A DNA stretch of 64,000 nt from Halobaculum sp. CBA1158 (lineage in GTDB: Archaea; Halobacteriota; Halobacteria; Halobacteriales; Haloferacaceae), in the NCBI RefSeq assembly GCF_021431925.1, contig NZ_CP090371.1, positions 186,001-250,000 of the forward strand. The letters run 5' to 3'. A model generated the notes under the pieces. The model did not search any database, was not told where the DNA came from, and saw only the letters and a program-made list of their open reading frames with translations. Made by a program: the position numbers and the translations under genes. Numbering within the stretch: position 1 is the first letter of the stretch; every line of letters begins with the position of its first letter. Of the stretch, positions 12,379 through 20,144 are shown in pieces.

Positions 12379-12756
12379 TCAGCCGTCGAACCGATACAGC
12401 GACGTGACGAACGGCAGGCGGTTGAACATCCAGTAGGCGACCGGTAGACCGACCACGGTCACAGCGAGGAACGCGGCGACGTTGGCCCACAGGAGGCTGG
12501 CCCACCACCCGACGAACAGGAAGTAGACGCCGCGAACGACCAGCGATCGCTGGCCGCGACCCCCCTCGGGTGCGGACAGCGACCGCGGCTCCTTCAGCGA
12601 CAGCACCGTCGGAACGACGTTGATCAGCTTGATCCCCAGCGGGAGGCCGATGACCGTCGCGTTGAGGAACCACGCGACGTTGACGACCGCGGGCGTGGCC
12701 CACCAGCCGACGGCGACGAACCACAGCGCGCGTGTGAACAGCGAGCGTTGTGCCAT
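12379..12756 (-). CDS. YccF-domain membrane protein
   Basis: A 125-residue integral membrane protein of the YccF (DUF307) type. It is built of two similar halves: FVAVGWWATPAVVNVAWFLN, followed by ATVIGLPLGI, and FLFVGWWASLLWANVAAFLA, followed by VTVVGLPVAY. The repeated GWW and GLP motifs are the family signature. The function of the family is not known. The ATG at 12756 (MAQRSLFTRAL) is chosen over an upstream start because the extension is non-conserved and acidic. It faces away from the tRNA-Arg locus. Confidence 0.8.
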   Translation of the reverse strand: MAQRSLFTRALWFVAVGWWATPAVVNVAWFLNATVIGLPLGIKLINVVPTVLSLKEPRSLSAPEGGRGQRSLVVRGVYFLFVGWWASLLWANVAAFLAVTVVGLPVAYWMFNRLPFVTSLYRFDG

Positions 12757-12925
12757 GCTCGAGGGAACGCGCTCGCCGGGTGAAGCCTTTGTCCCGACTC
12801 GAGCGAGATGCCCCCCATCGTCGCTGTCGCTCGGGAGCCGGAATACGGGCGCGACGGGAGTCACGCGAGCGAACGGCGTGAGCGAGTGTGACTACGTCGC
12901 GGTTGTGAACGAACGAAGTGAGTGA

Positions 12926-13020
12926 ACGGGCGCGACGGGATTTGAACCACGCCGAGACGTGCTCGCTCCGCTGTGCGCGCCTCGTTTAGTTCAAATCCCG
13001 CGTGCCGGTTCGCTCGTCGC
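12926..13020. repeat. Partial tRNA-Arg 3'-end copies and haloarchaeal short repeats
   Basis: ACGGGCGCGACGGGATTTGAACC (12926-12948) repeats exactly, in direct orientation, the last 23 nt of the tRNA-Arg locus (13036-13058). The 12-mer GTTCAAATCCCG at 12989-13000 is an inverted copy of the same T-arm. Around them are GAGCGAACGGCGTGAGCGAG-type imperfect repeats (about 12880-12925 and 13007-13033). No gene lies between the YccF gene and the tRNA. The block looks like an integration scar or a decayed tRNA copy. Confidence 0.75.
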
Positions 13021-13036
13021 TTCGCTCCTCGCTGCA

Positions 13037-13142
13037 CGGGCGCGACGGGATTTGAACCCGCGACCGTCGGATGGCTCCCCACGCCGGTACCCCGGCGCGG
13101 TTAGAAGTCCGACGCTCTGAATCCGGACTGAGCTACGCGCCC
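13037..13142 (-). tRNA. tRNA-Arg (anticodon TCT) with a 29-nt intron
   Basis: On the minus strand the acceptor GGGCGCG pairs with CGCGCCC. The D-arm is GCTCAGTCCGGATTCAGAGC and the anticodon stem TCGGA/TCCGA. The loop CTTCTA(A) gives anticodon TCT. Between positions 37 and 38 are 29 extra nt (ACCGCGCCGGGGTACCGGCG then TGGGGAGCC), the canonical archaeal intron site. The T-arm is GCGGGTTCAAATCCCGT. After removal the tRNA is 77 nt including discriminator G. A TATA-like GCTTTTGGCG lies 26-35 nt upstream on the minus strand. Confidence 0.9.
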
Positions 13143-13278
13143 ACGAACGGTGACAGACGCGGCGTCGCCAAAAGCGGCGCGGTCGCGCCCGACGGCGACG
13201 CGTCCGGTCCCCGTCTCGGCGTTGACGGCGGTCGTTCGTCTCGCAGGGTTTAATCCGGCCAACGGCGAACCACGGACG

Positions 13279-13896
13279 ATGCGAGTCATCGGAACGGTCG
13301 GCCTGCCCGGAAGCGGGAAGGGCGAGGCCGCCGCCGTCGCCGAGCGGGAGGGCGTCCCCGTGGTCACGATGGGCGACGTCATCCGCGCCGAGTGTCGCGA
13401 CCGCGGGCTCGACCCCGCACAGCACCACGGCGCGGTCGCGCGGGCGTTGCGCGAGGAGGAGGGCCCCGCCGCCATCGCCGAGCGCTCGATCCCGCTGATC
13501 GAGGACGCCGCCGCGGACGACGCGGACGCCGTGCTCGTCGACGGCCTGCGCGCGCCGGTCGAACTGGAGCGCTTCCGCGAGCGCTTCGGCGAGGGGTTCA
13601 CCCTCGTCGCCATCGAGGCCCCGTTCGACCTCCGAGCCGAACGGCTCGGCGCGCGCGGCCGCGACGACTCCGACCTCGACACGGAGGCGCTTCGCGACCG
13701 CGAGGAGCGCGAACTCGGCTTCGGGATGGGCGAGGTCATCGACGCCGCCGACGTGACCGTCGAGAACACCGACAGCCTCGAGGCGTTCCGCGAGCGCGTC
13801 CGCGGGATCCTCCGCGGCGACGCCGCCGCCGGAGGAACGGACGACTGCGCCGGGCCGGACGGGCCCGCGGCCGCCGACGCGGGGGTGGAGAAGTGA
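13279..13896 (+). CDS. UPF0200-family nucleoside kinase-like P-loop protein
   Basis: A 205-residue P-loop NTPase similar to adenylate and dephospho-CoA kinases. It starts MRVIGTVGLPGSGKGEAAA, with the Walker A GLPGSGKG at residues 8-15. A lid-type segment follows (ERLGARGRDDSDLDTEALRDRE). The UPF0200 family is archaeal and its substrate is not established. The C-terminus ends in a low-complexity Gly/Ala/Asp tail. The ATG at 13279 fits the conserved first beta strand. The stop overlaps the next gene's GTG by 4 nt, so the two are translationally coupled. Confidence 0.8.
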   Translation: MRVIGTVGLPGSGKGEAAAVAEREGVPVVTMGDVIRAECRDRGLDPAQHHGAVARALREEEGPAAIAERSIPLIEDAAADDADAVLVDGLRAPVELERFRERFGEGFTLVAIEAPFDLRAERLGARGRDDSDLDTEALRDREERELGFGMGEVIDAADVTVENTDSLEAFRERVRGILRGDAAAGGTDDCAGPDGPAAADAGVEK

Positions 13897-14315
13897 CGAC
13901 CGTCTACAGCGTGGACGCCCGGATCGAGGCCCCGGTGCACGACACCGAGGTCACCGACCGCGTGCGCGACGCGGTCGAGGCGCTGTTTCCCAACGCCGAG
14001 TTCGTCTCCGAACCGGGCCGGCTCGTCGCCGAGACGCACACCCTCGACGACTTCTCGGACAGACTCCACGAACAGGAGATCCTCGACACCGCCCGCCGGG
14101 AGTTCCGGCGCAACCGCACCGACGACGGCTTCAGGTTCTCGCTGAAGAAACAGGCCGCCTTCCAGGGCGTCGTCAACTTCGCCGTCGGCGAGTCCGACGA
14201 ACTCGGCGAGATCGACGTCGAGGTGACGGTCCGGTCGCCGTCGGTCGACGAGTACGTCGACCACCTCGCCCCGCCGACGGAGGACGGTACTCCCGTCGAC
14301 CCCGACGGGCGCTGA
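13893..14315 (+). CDS. UPF0201-family protein
   Basis: A 140-residue protein with a GTG start overlapping the preceding stop (GTGA). Residues such as VDARIEAPVHDTEVTDRVRD and LFPNAEFV fit the UPF0201 family, which folds like a ribosomal L5/RNA-binding domain. The motif RREFRRNRTDDGFRFSLKKQ is basic and could contact nucleic acid. In several archaea UPF0200 and UPF0201 occur side by side or fused. The overlap seen here supports a shared task, still unassigned. Confidence 0.8.
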   Translation: MTTVYSVDARIEAPVHDTEVTDRVRDAVEALFPNAEFVSEPGRLVAETHTLDDFSDRLHEQEILDTARREFRRNRTDDGFRFSLKKQAAFQGVVNFAVGESDELGEIDVEVTVRSPSVDEYVDHLAPPTEDGTPVDPDGR

Positions 14316-14371
14316 CCGGGGACGGCGCGCCCGTCGACACGGACCCTCGCCGACCACGGTCGCGCTGCCGG

Positions 14372-14815
14372 CTACGCCGACCGAGCCGGCTCGACACGCG
14401 CTTTGAGGTTCTCCAGGGTCCTGCGGAGCTGGCGCTCGTTGTACCGCACCGCGAGGGGATCGGCGACCGCCCCGAGCACCCCGCCGGGCAGGTCGTACTC
14501 GGCGGCGTACGTGACGTGCGTCCCCCCGTCGTCCTCCTCGAACGTCCAGGTGAGCGTCCCCGTGAGGTCCCCGTCCATCTCGAAGACGATGCGTTCGTTC
14601 TCGACGTATTCGGGCGTGGTGAGGGTCCCGGTCAGCTCGACGCCGATCATTTCGTAGGTGTACTCGAGGCGCTTGCCGCCGTTGTCGAGCGGCTCGACGT
14701 TCGAGACCGCCGTGATACTCGGCGTCAACTCCACGTGGTTCTCGGGTTCGTCGACGCACGCGAACACTTCCCCGACGGGGGCGTCGACGCGGACCGTGTG
14801 GCTGGCGGCTGCCAT
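14372..14815 (-). CDS. SRPBCC (START-like) family protein
   Basis: A 147-residue protein of the SRPBCC/polyketide cyclase-like fold, which forms a deep hydrophobic ligand pocket. It begins MAAASHTVRVDAPVGEVFAC, the usual first strand of the family. FEEDDGGTHVTYAAEYDLPG is the typical late strand. The C-terminal helix (LRRTLENLKARVEP) closes the pocket. The ligand is unknown. It lies next to the winged-helix gene on the same strand, 77 bp downstream, so they may be co-transcribed. Confidence 0.8.
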   Translation of the reverse strand: MAAASHTVRVDAPVGEVFACVDEPENHVELTPSITAVSNVEPLDNGGKRLEYTYEMIGVELTGTLTTPEYVENERIVFEMDGDLTGTLTWTFEEDDGGTHVTYAAEYDLPGGVLGAVADPLAVRYNERQLRRTLENLKARVEPARSA

Positions 14816-14892
14816 CCTCGATGGATACGGTCGCGGAGGCAAAAACGGCGGCGTCGAGTCCTGTCGTCCGGACGCGCCAGCCCCCCGGCGGC

Positions 14893-15354
14893 TTAACGAC
14901 CGTCGAGGTGGACGTGGATCGTCCGCCCGCAGTCGACCTCGCCGCACACCGGACACGCGCCCTCCCCGTCGCCGCCGCCCCCGCCCGTCCGCCCTTCGGC
15001 CAGCGTCGCCGCCCCGTCGGGGTCTAGGTCGGCGGCCGCGAGGACGACCCGCTCGCCCGCGTGTCCGAGGACGTAGCCACCGTCGCGCTCGCGAACGAAC
15101 CGTCCGCGAAGCTCCCCGAGGTGGTAGTTGAACCGTCCGGTGTCGCGCATTCCGACCCGCTCGCGCAGCTCCGAGAACGTCAGCGGGGCGTCGGCGGCCG
15201 CGAGCTCGCGGAGGATCGCGACGCGATGTTCGGAGGCGAGCGCCGAGAGGTCGTCGGCGGCGTCGCGGGCGGTGCCCCCGGATCCGCGACTCGTCTCGTC
15301 CCCATCGTCGTTCCCAGTCCCGCCGTGACGCCCGCTGTTCGGCGTGAACTCCAT
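14893..15354 (-). CDS. Winged-helix transcriptional regulator with C-terminal zinc ribbon
   Basis: A 153-residue ArsR-like regulator common in haloarchaea. After a disordered N-terminus comes the HTH core LSALASEHRVAILRELAAAD with APLTFSELRERVGM and FNYHLGELRG, the recognition helix region. The C-terminal part holds CPVCGEVDCGRTIHVHLDGR, whose three Cys and two His suggest a metal site or zinc ribbon. It may sense ligand or metal. The much longer open frame reaching to 17289 is antisense to surE and not real. Start ATG 15354 chosen (MEFTPNSGRHG). Confidence 0.8.
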   Translation of the reverse strand: MEFTPNSGRHGGTGNDDGDETSRGSGGTARDAADDLSALASEHRVAILRELAAADAPLTFSELRERVGMRDTGRFNYHLGELRGRFVRERDGGYVLGHAGERVVLAAADLDPDGAATLAEGRTGGGGGDGEGACPVCGEVDCGRTIHVHLDGR

Positions 15355-15456
15355 GGTCGACGGCCGACCGCCGCCGTGACATACTTTCTGTGTCGGCGAT
15401 CGAACAGAAACGTCGTTCGCGGAACGCGTTTCACGGCCCCCGCCGTCGAGGCGGGC

Positions 15457-16155
15457 ATGTCCGGTGCCGATATCGAGTTCCGGTTCGAGTCGACCGACGA
15501 CGAGGAACGGTTCGTCCGGGAGTACCTGCCCGACGCGTGGACGCGGTTCGAGACGGCGGACTACTGGGAGACGGGGTGGTTCTGGCGGTACGGCGGTTTC
15601 GCGGAGTACGATTCGGGACCCGACGGCGGGCTCGTTCGCCTCGTCCTCGAGGGCGACCCCGACGGGATCGTCGACGCGGAGTCGCCCCGGTGGGACGCGT
15701 TCGAGGGGCTCGACTCGTGGGAGCTGCGCCGGTATGAGGAGACGGACGAGGGGTACGACTCCCTGCTGGCACAACAGCGCGACGCGAAAGGGCGCGTCGG
15801 CGGGGAGCGCGAGTACCTGCTGAAGCCGCTTGCGGCGCGGTTCGTTCTCGACTACTACCGCACGTTCGAGGAGTCGCTCCCGGCCGTCGGGGAGGCGGCC
15901 GACGAGAACCCGGCCGGGGTCGGCTTCTGGGCGCACCTCCACTTCGCGATGATCCAGGCGGGGTACGACTGGTACGACGAGACGGAGGCGTGTCTGAAGG
16001 GACTGCGAAACCGGCTGAAGTCGCTCGCGAGCTACCGCGGTGGCGACGCGGCCCGCAGGGAGTACGAACGGCTCCGCGAGGACTGGCAGGCGTACGGGGA
16101 CGAACTGGAGACGTGGATCGCCGAGCATCCGACCGGGGAGGCGAGCGAGCCGTGA
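15457..16155 (+). CDS. Hypothetical acidic protein
   Basis: A 232-residue soluble, acidic and aromatic-rich protein. The N-terminal FEFRFESTDDEERFVREYLP-like region and the Trp/Tyr-rich stretch YWETGWFWRYGGFAEYDSGP could form a compact domain. The C-terminal half is helical with many Arg/Glu pairs. I recognise no family or catalytic motif. It is divergent from the winged-helix gene with about 100 bp between them, so it could be a target of that regulator. ATG 15457 chosen because the upstream extension runs through the divergent promoter. Confidence 0.7.
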   Translation: MSGADIEFRFESTDDEERFVREYLPDAWTRFETADYWETGWFWRYGGFAEYDSGPDGGLVRLVLEGDPDGIVDAESPRWDAFEGLDSWELRRYEETDEGYDSLLAQQRDAKGRVGGEREYLLKPLAARFVLDYYRTFEESLPAVGEAADENPAGVGFWAHLHFAMIQAGYDWYDETEACLKGLRNRLKSLASYRGGDAARREYERLREDWQAYGDELETWIAEHPTGEASEP

Positions 16156-16308
16156 GTGGGGGACGACCCGCGCGACCGATCCCCTACCCGAACAGTACCA
16201 CCGCGGCGAACAGCGCGACGACCCCGGCGCGTCGACCCTCCGGAGCCGTGTCGACGCCGGCGATCGCCGACCGACGCGCACTTGTCCTCGAGCGCCCACG
16301 TTCCGCCG

Positions 16309-17274
16309 ATGACCGCCTCCCGGCCGCACGTGTTGGTGACGAACGACGACGGGATCGACTCGCCCGGACTCGCGGCGCTGTACGAGGAACTGCGCGCCGT
16401 CGCCGAGGTGACCGTCGTCGCCCCCGCCGAGGACCAGTCGGGGGTGGGTCGCTCGCGCTCTCGCGCGGTCGACGTGGACGACCACGAGTGGGGCCACGAG
16501 GTCCACGGCACGCCCGCCGACTGCGTCGCGTTCGCCCTCCGCGCGCTCGAGGCGGAGTTCGACCTCGTGGTCTCGGGGTGCAACCTCGGGCCGAACTGCG
16601 GCGAGTACATCATGGGCCACTCGGGCACGGTCGGCGCGGCCGTCGAGGCGGCGTACCTCGGGGTGCCCGCGCTTGCCGTCTCGGCGTACCACCGCGAGGA
16701 GTTCTTCCCGCCCGCCGAGTTCACCTTCGAGACGCCGGCGCGGGTCACGCGACTGCTCGCAGAACACGTCCTCCCGACCGCCGGCGACGACGAATCGACG
16801 CCTGACGACGAACCGACGGACGGCGACGGGGAGAACGACGCGGCCGCCGGCGCGCCCCGCGCGGATCTGGCCGGGGCGGACTTCCTGTCGGTGAACGCGC
16901 CCGTCGACGGGAGCGACGGAGTCGGCGGGACGGACGGCGATCTCCGTCTGACGGAGCCGCTCGCCGACTACGGCGTCGAGGTCCGCGAGGCCGACGCCGA
17001 CGAACGCGAGACGTACGGCGGCGACTGGCGGCTGGCGTCGGACTTCTGGGCGCGACTGGACCAGCCCGACCGCCACCCGACGCTGGAGCAGGTCGGCGAC
17101 TCCTACCCCGCGTGGTCCGACCGCGCGGCGGTCGTCGACGGCGACGTGAGCGTCTCCCCGCTTCGGGTGCCGCAGACGCCGGTCCACTCCGAGCGCCTGG
17201 ACGCCCTCGTCGCCGCGGTGAACCGCGACTGGCGGGCCGAGCGCGAGGCCGTCGCCGCCGCGGACGACGACTGA
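16309..17274 (+). CDS. surE: 5'/3'-nucleotidase SurE
   Basis: A metal-dependent nucleoside monophosphate phosphatase. The 321-residue protein starts MTASRPHVLVTNDDGIDSPG, with the diagnostic NDDG metal site. Further motifs are VVAPAEDQSGVG, the metal-binding VSGCNLGPNCGE and HSGTVGAAVEAAYLGVPALA. Two features differ from bacterial SurE: an acidic low-complexity insertion near residues 160-195 (DDESTPDDEPTDGDGEND) and a long C-terminal region. Both are typical halophilic elaborations. It stands alone, convergent with the MBL-fold gene. Confidence 0.93.
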   Translation: MTASRPHVLVTNDDGIDSPGLAALYEELRAVAEVTVVAPAEDQSGVGRSRSRAVDVDDHEWGHEVHGTPADCVAFALRALEAEFDLVVSGCNLGPNCGEYIMGHSGTVGAAVEAAYLGVPALAVSAYHREEFFPPAEFTFETPARVTRLLAEHVLPTAGDDESTPDDEPTDGDGENDAAAGAPRADLAGADFLSVNAPVDGSDGVGGTDGDLRLTEPLADYGVEVREADADERETYGGDWRLASDFWARLDQPDRHPTLEQVGDSYPAWSDRAAVVDGDVSVSPLRVPQTPVHSERLDALVAAVNRDWRAEREAVAAADDD

Positions 17275-17301
17275 GGCTCGCCGCCTCACCCGGCGGGACG
17301 C

Positions 17302-18123
17302 CTACACGACGGCGGCCTCGCCGTCGGCCCAGACCTCGTAGCCGACCTCGCGGCCCCGCTCCTCGACGGCGTCGGTGTGCATGCGGAGTATGTGCTCGGA
17401 GACGTTGGTCGCGACTCGCCGGTCCGCGTCCAGGCGAGCGATCCCCTCGTGCAGGATCACGGCGTCGGCGTGGAGTTCCGCCCCGAGGACTGACCCCTCC
17501 GCGAACAGCAGGTCCAGCGCGTTCGCCGGAACGGCCCCGGGGCCGGGCGCGGCGTTCAGGTCCGGAAGGTAGCCGACGGCGGCCTCGTCGGTGTCGCCGG
17601 TGGTCCCGGAGAGCCCACGGACGACGTACCCGAGCGTCGGGAACAGCGGCTCGCCGTGTTCGACTCGGAGCGCCTCGACGGTCACCGGGCCGACGCCGAC
17701 GCGCTCGCCCGGCGCGACGACCGCCAGTCGGAGGCGGTCGGCCAGCCCCGGCCGCTCCGTAGCGTATCTCTGGAGCACGCTCCGCGGCACGCGCACCTGG
17801 AACGGCTCCGCGACCGGGTGGTCGTGACCGAGTTCGGTGCCGTTCCGGAGGTGTCGGTCGTAGCGTGCGTGATTCAACTCCGAGAGCCCGGCGGAGTGGT
17901 CGTAGTGGCCGTGGGTGAGGAAGGCGGCGTCGAGGTCGGTCACACCGGCCTCGTGAAGTCCCCGGGTCACGTCCGGCGGCGCGTCGAGGAGTACGGCCGT
18001 TCCGGCGGCCTCGACGAGCAGACCGGGCCGTCGTCGCGGGTCGCTCTCCGCACAGTACTCACACTCACACAGCGGCGCGGGGACGCCGACGGCATCGCCC
18101 GTGCCGAGCAGGGTGCAGCGCAT
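17302..18123 (-). CDS. MBL-fold metallohydrolase, PhnP-like
   Basis: A 273-residue metallo-beta-lactamase fold hydrolase. The N-terminus MRCTLLGTGDAVGVPAPLCE is followed by a Cys cluster CECEYC, as in PhnP-type phosphodiesterases that carry a structural zinc. The metal-binding HxHxDH is THGHYDH near residue 80. Later ligands include the His in ALRVEHGEPLFPTLGYVV and the Asp in VGYLPDLNAAPG. PhnP cleaves cyclic phosphates, but no phn genes are nearby, so the substrate is open. The start is set at ATG 18123 by the family's first strand. Confidence 0.85.
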   Translation of the reverse strand: MRCTLLGTGDAVGVPAPLCECEYCAESDPRRRPGLLVEAAGTAVLLDAPPDVTRGLHEAGVTDLDAAFLTHGHYDHSAGLSELNHARYDRHLRNGTELGHDHPVAEPFQVRVPRSVLQRYATERPGLADRLRLAVVAPGERVGVGPVTVEALRVEHGEPLFPTLGYVVRGLSGTTGDTDEAAVGYLPDLNAAPGPGAVPANALDLLFAEGSVLGAELHADAVILHEGIARLDADRRVATNVSEHILRMHTDAVEERGREVGYEVWADGEAAVV

Positions 18124-18218
18124 ACGGATCCGAGGCGCACCTCGGACTACCAGATTGCGAACACGCAGACGACCTGTCGGTCCACGCCGCCCGTCCGTTC
18201 GGGCCACCGCTCGGCCGA

Positions 18219-19517
18219 TCAGTCCACCACCGCGACGACGCCCGTCAGCGCCACGGCGGCGATCATCGCGGCCGCGAGTAGGCCGAACGCGACGCGGAAG
18301 TCGGTCGCGTCGGCGACGCCGCCGACGACGGCGGGCGCGAGCGCGCCGGCCCCCATCAGCAGCGTGCGGACGACCCCGAGGCCGCCGCCGGCGGCGGAGT
18401 CGGGGATGACCGCCGCGAGGTACGCCCCGCGCACCGGGCGAAAGCCGTGACAGCCGAGGCCGAACGCGACGACCGCGCCCCCGACGAGGAGGACGCCGGA
18501 CACCGACAGCATGGCCGCGAGGCCAGCCGTCGCCAGCACGAGCGTCGCTGCGATCACCGGGAGTCGGCCCACGCGGTCGGAGAGGTCACCCGTCACCAGT
18601 TGGACGAGCGAGACGACGAACAGTCCGCTGTACAGCAGCGAGGCGGTCGTCTCGGGGAGGCCGGCGGCGTCCGTCAGGAACAGCGGGAGGAACGCGACCG
18701 CGCCGTTGTACGCGAACGAGAAACAGATCGTGAGGGCGACGAACGTCGCGAAGGCGGGATCGCGAAACAGCGCGGCGTACGCGCGGAGTCCGCGGGTGTC
18801 GTCGCCGTCGCGGTTGCTGTCGTGGTTACCGTCTCCGTCGCGGTTGCTGTCGTCGTCGCGGTGGCGACCGGCGGCGTTCTCTCGGTCGCGATCGTCGCGG
18901 GGAACTCGGCGAGCGAACAGCGCCGCGAGTCCGCCGGCGGCGACCGCGCCGGCCAGGAACAGCACGTGCCAGTCGAGGGAGACGCCGTCGAGGCCAACGA
19001 CCGCGAGCGTCGTACCCGTCACCGCGACGACGGCGGCGGGCGCGGCGACGCCGCCGAACGCGCCGAGGGTGTCGAGGATCCCCAGCGCCCGCCCGGTCCG
19101 GGCGGGGTACATGCGCGCGAGCAGGCGAACGGCGACGGTCTTGTGCGCGCCTGTGCCGAGGCCGACGAGGAGCATCCCCGCGCCGATGGCGACGAGCGCC
19201 GCCGACTCGGGGACGGGAACCGCGAGCACGAGCGCGCCCGCGCCGGTGACGGCCGCGCCGGCGACGATGACCGCCCGCGCGCCGACCCGGTCGGCGAGCG
19301 CGCCGCTGGGGAACTGCATCGCGGCGTAGACGGTCAACATGGCGGTGAACGCCAGTCCGAGGACGCCGTTCGAGACGCCCAGCGAGTCGCGAAGCGTCGG
19401 GAACAGCGGGGGGAAGGCGTACCGGAGGAACTTCGCGAGAAACCAGATGAGCGCCGAAAGCGCCAGCACGTCGTAGTCGGCCAGCGCCCGAAGTCGACCG
19501 CGCGATTCTGCTCCCAT
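18219..19517 (-). CDS. Major facilitator superfamily transporter
   Basis: A 432-residue, 12-helix MFS permease. The loop 2-3 motif GALADRVGARAVIVAGAAV is the MFS signature, and DLSDRVGRLPVIAATLVLAT is its copy in the second half. The central loop (about residues 215-245) is a hydrophilic insertion built of DSNRDGD repeats, coded by a duplicated CGTCGCGGTTGCTGTCGT unit at about 18805-18856. Substrate unknown; the family includes sugar, drug and nitrate carriers. No partner gene indicates which. Start ATG 19517. Confidence 0.88.
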   Translation of the reverse strand: MGAESRGRLRALADYDVLALSALIWFLAKFLRYAFPPLFPTLRDSLGVSNGVLGLAFTAMLTVYAAMQFPSGALADRVGARAVIVAGAAVTGAGALVLAVPVPESAALVAIGAGMLLVGLGTGAHKTVAVRLLARMYPARTGRALGILDTLGAFGGVAAPAAVVAVTGTTLAVVGLDGVSLDWHVLFLAGAVAAGGLAALFARRVPRDDRDRENAAGRHRDDDSNRDGDGNHDSNRDGDDTRGLRAYAALFRDPAFATFVALTICFSFAYNGAVAFLPLFLTDAAGLPETTASLLYSGLFVVSLVQLVTGDLSDRVGRLPVIAATLVLATAGLAAMLSVSGVLLVGGAVVAFGLGCHGFRPVRGAYLAAVIPDSAAGGGLGVVRTLLMGAGALAPAVVGGVADATDFRVAFGLLAAAMIAAVALTGVVAVVD

Positions 19518-19616
19518 TCGTCTCTCGGGAGGCCCCTGGGGGGCAAAAGACGCGCGAATGCGGTCGATACAGCACGGGCGAGGCGCGTCGCGAAGTGGCT
19601 TGGCCGGCCCGCGCGG

Positions 19617-19708
19617 TCGTCCGTTGTGCCGCGCTTCGTTCCTACGCTTCTCCTGCTCTTCTCCTGCCTTTCGTTCCTACCCTTCTCCTGCCCTTCGTTC
19701 CCGCGTTC
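19617..19708. repeat. Pyrimidine-rich tandem repeat
   Basis: TTCGTTCCTAC and CTTCTCCTGC recur two to three times in irregular tandem between the MFS and cupin genes (TTCGTTCC at about 19626, 19672 and 19698). The plus strand is almost pure pyrimidine. It follows the stop codon of the cupin gene, so the nascent RNA would be purine-rich. No coding potential. Confidence 0.55.
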
Positions 19709-19709
19709 G

Positions 19710-20030
19710 CTACGGGGCCCCGGCGAGCACGAACGTGCTCTCGGCGTCGCCGTTGCGGATCTGCCGGCTCGACTCCGGGGGGATGCGAATCGCGTCGCCG
19801 GCCTCCATGTCGACCGCCTCGTCGTCGACGGTCACGGTCGCTTCCCCGTCGATCAGGAGGTACACCTCCTCGTGGTCGCGCTCGGCGTGATCGTGCTCCT
19901 TGCCGGTCCACCCCGGCTCGCAGTCGACGACGGTGACGCCGACGTGCTCACACTCCAGCGGGTCGCGCAGGAAGTGCATCGCGCCCGCGGTCGGTTCCAC
20001 GTCTCGGTAGTTGACTCGGGTGTACGACAC
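19710..20030 (-). CDS. Cupin-domain protein
   Basis: A 106-residue single-domain cupin. Motif 1 contains the metal ligands in GKEHDHAERDHEEVYLLIDG, with two His and the Glu. Motif 2 is GDAIRIPPESSRQIRNGD, which lacks the usual His at its end. Small cupins of this type bind metal and may be sensors, isomerases or dioxygenases. The loss of the second-motif His makes a dioxygenase less likely. It is 114 bp downstream of the srp54 stop, on the same strand. Confidence 0.85.
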   Translation of the reverse strand: MSYTRVNYRDVEPTAGAMHFLRDPLECEHVGVTVVDCEPGWTGKEHDHAERDHEEVYLLIDGEATVTVDDEAVDMEAGDAIRIPPESSRQIRNGDAESTFVLAGAP

Positions 20031-20144
20031 GTAGTACCGATCGACGCGATCCGCCGTGTAGCTGACGGCCGTTCCCGCGTCGGACGAAGGCAGCGCTGGG
20101 GAGTCGGACGGCTGCCGGGAGCGCGGGCCGGGACGGAACTCTGA

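Noticed and set aside
12926-13058. Intact integrated element between the tRNA copies
   Set aside because: Only 87 bp separate the copies and there is no integrase or other gene between them; a scar is the most that can be claimed.
14893-17289. 800-codon frame on the minus strand antisense to surE
   Set aside because: Only the last 153 codons, from ATG 15354, carry a recognisable winged-helix protein. The rest is antisense and unstructured.
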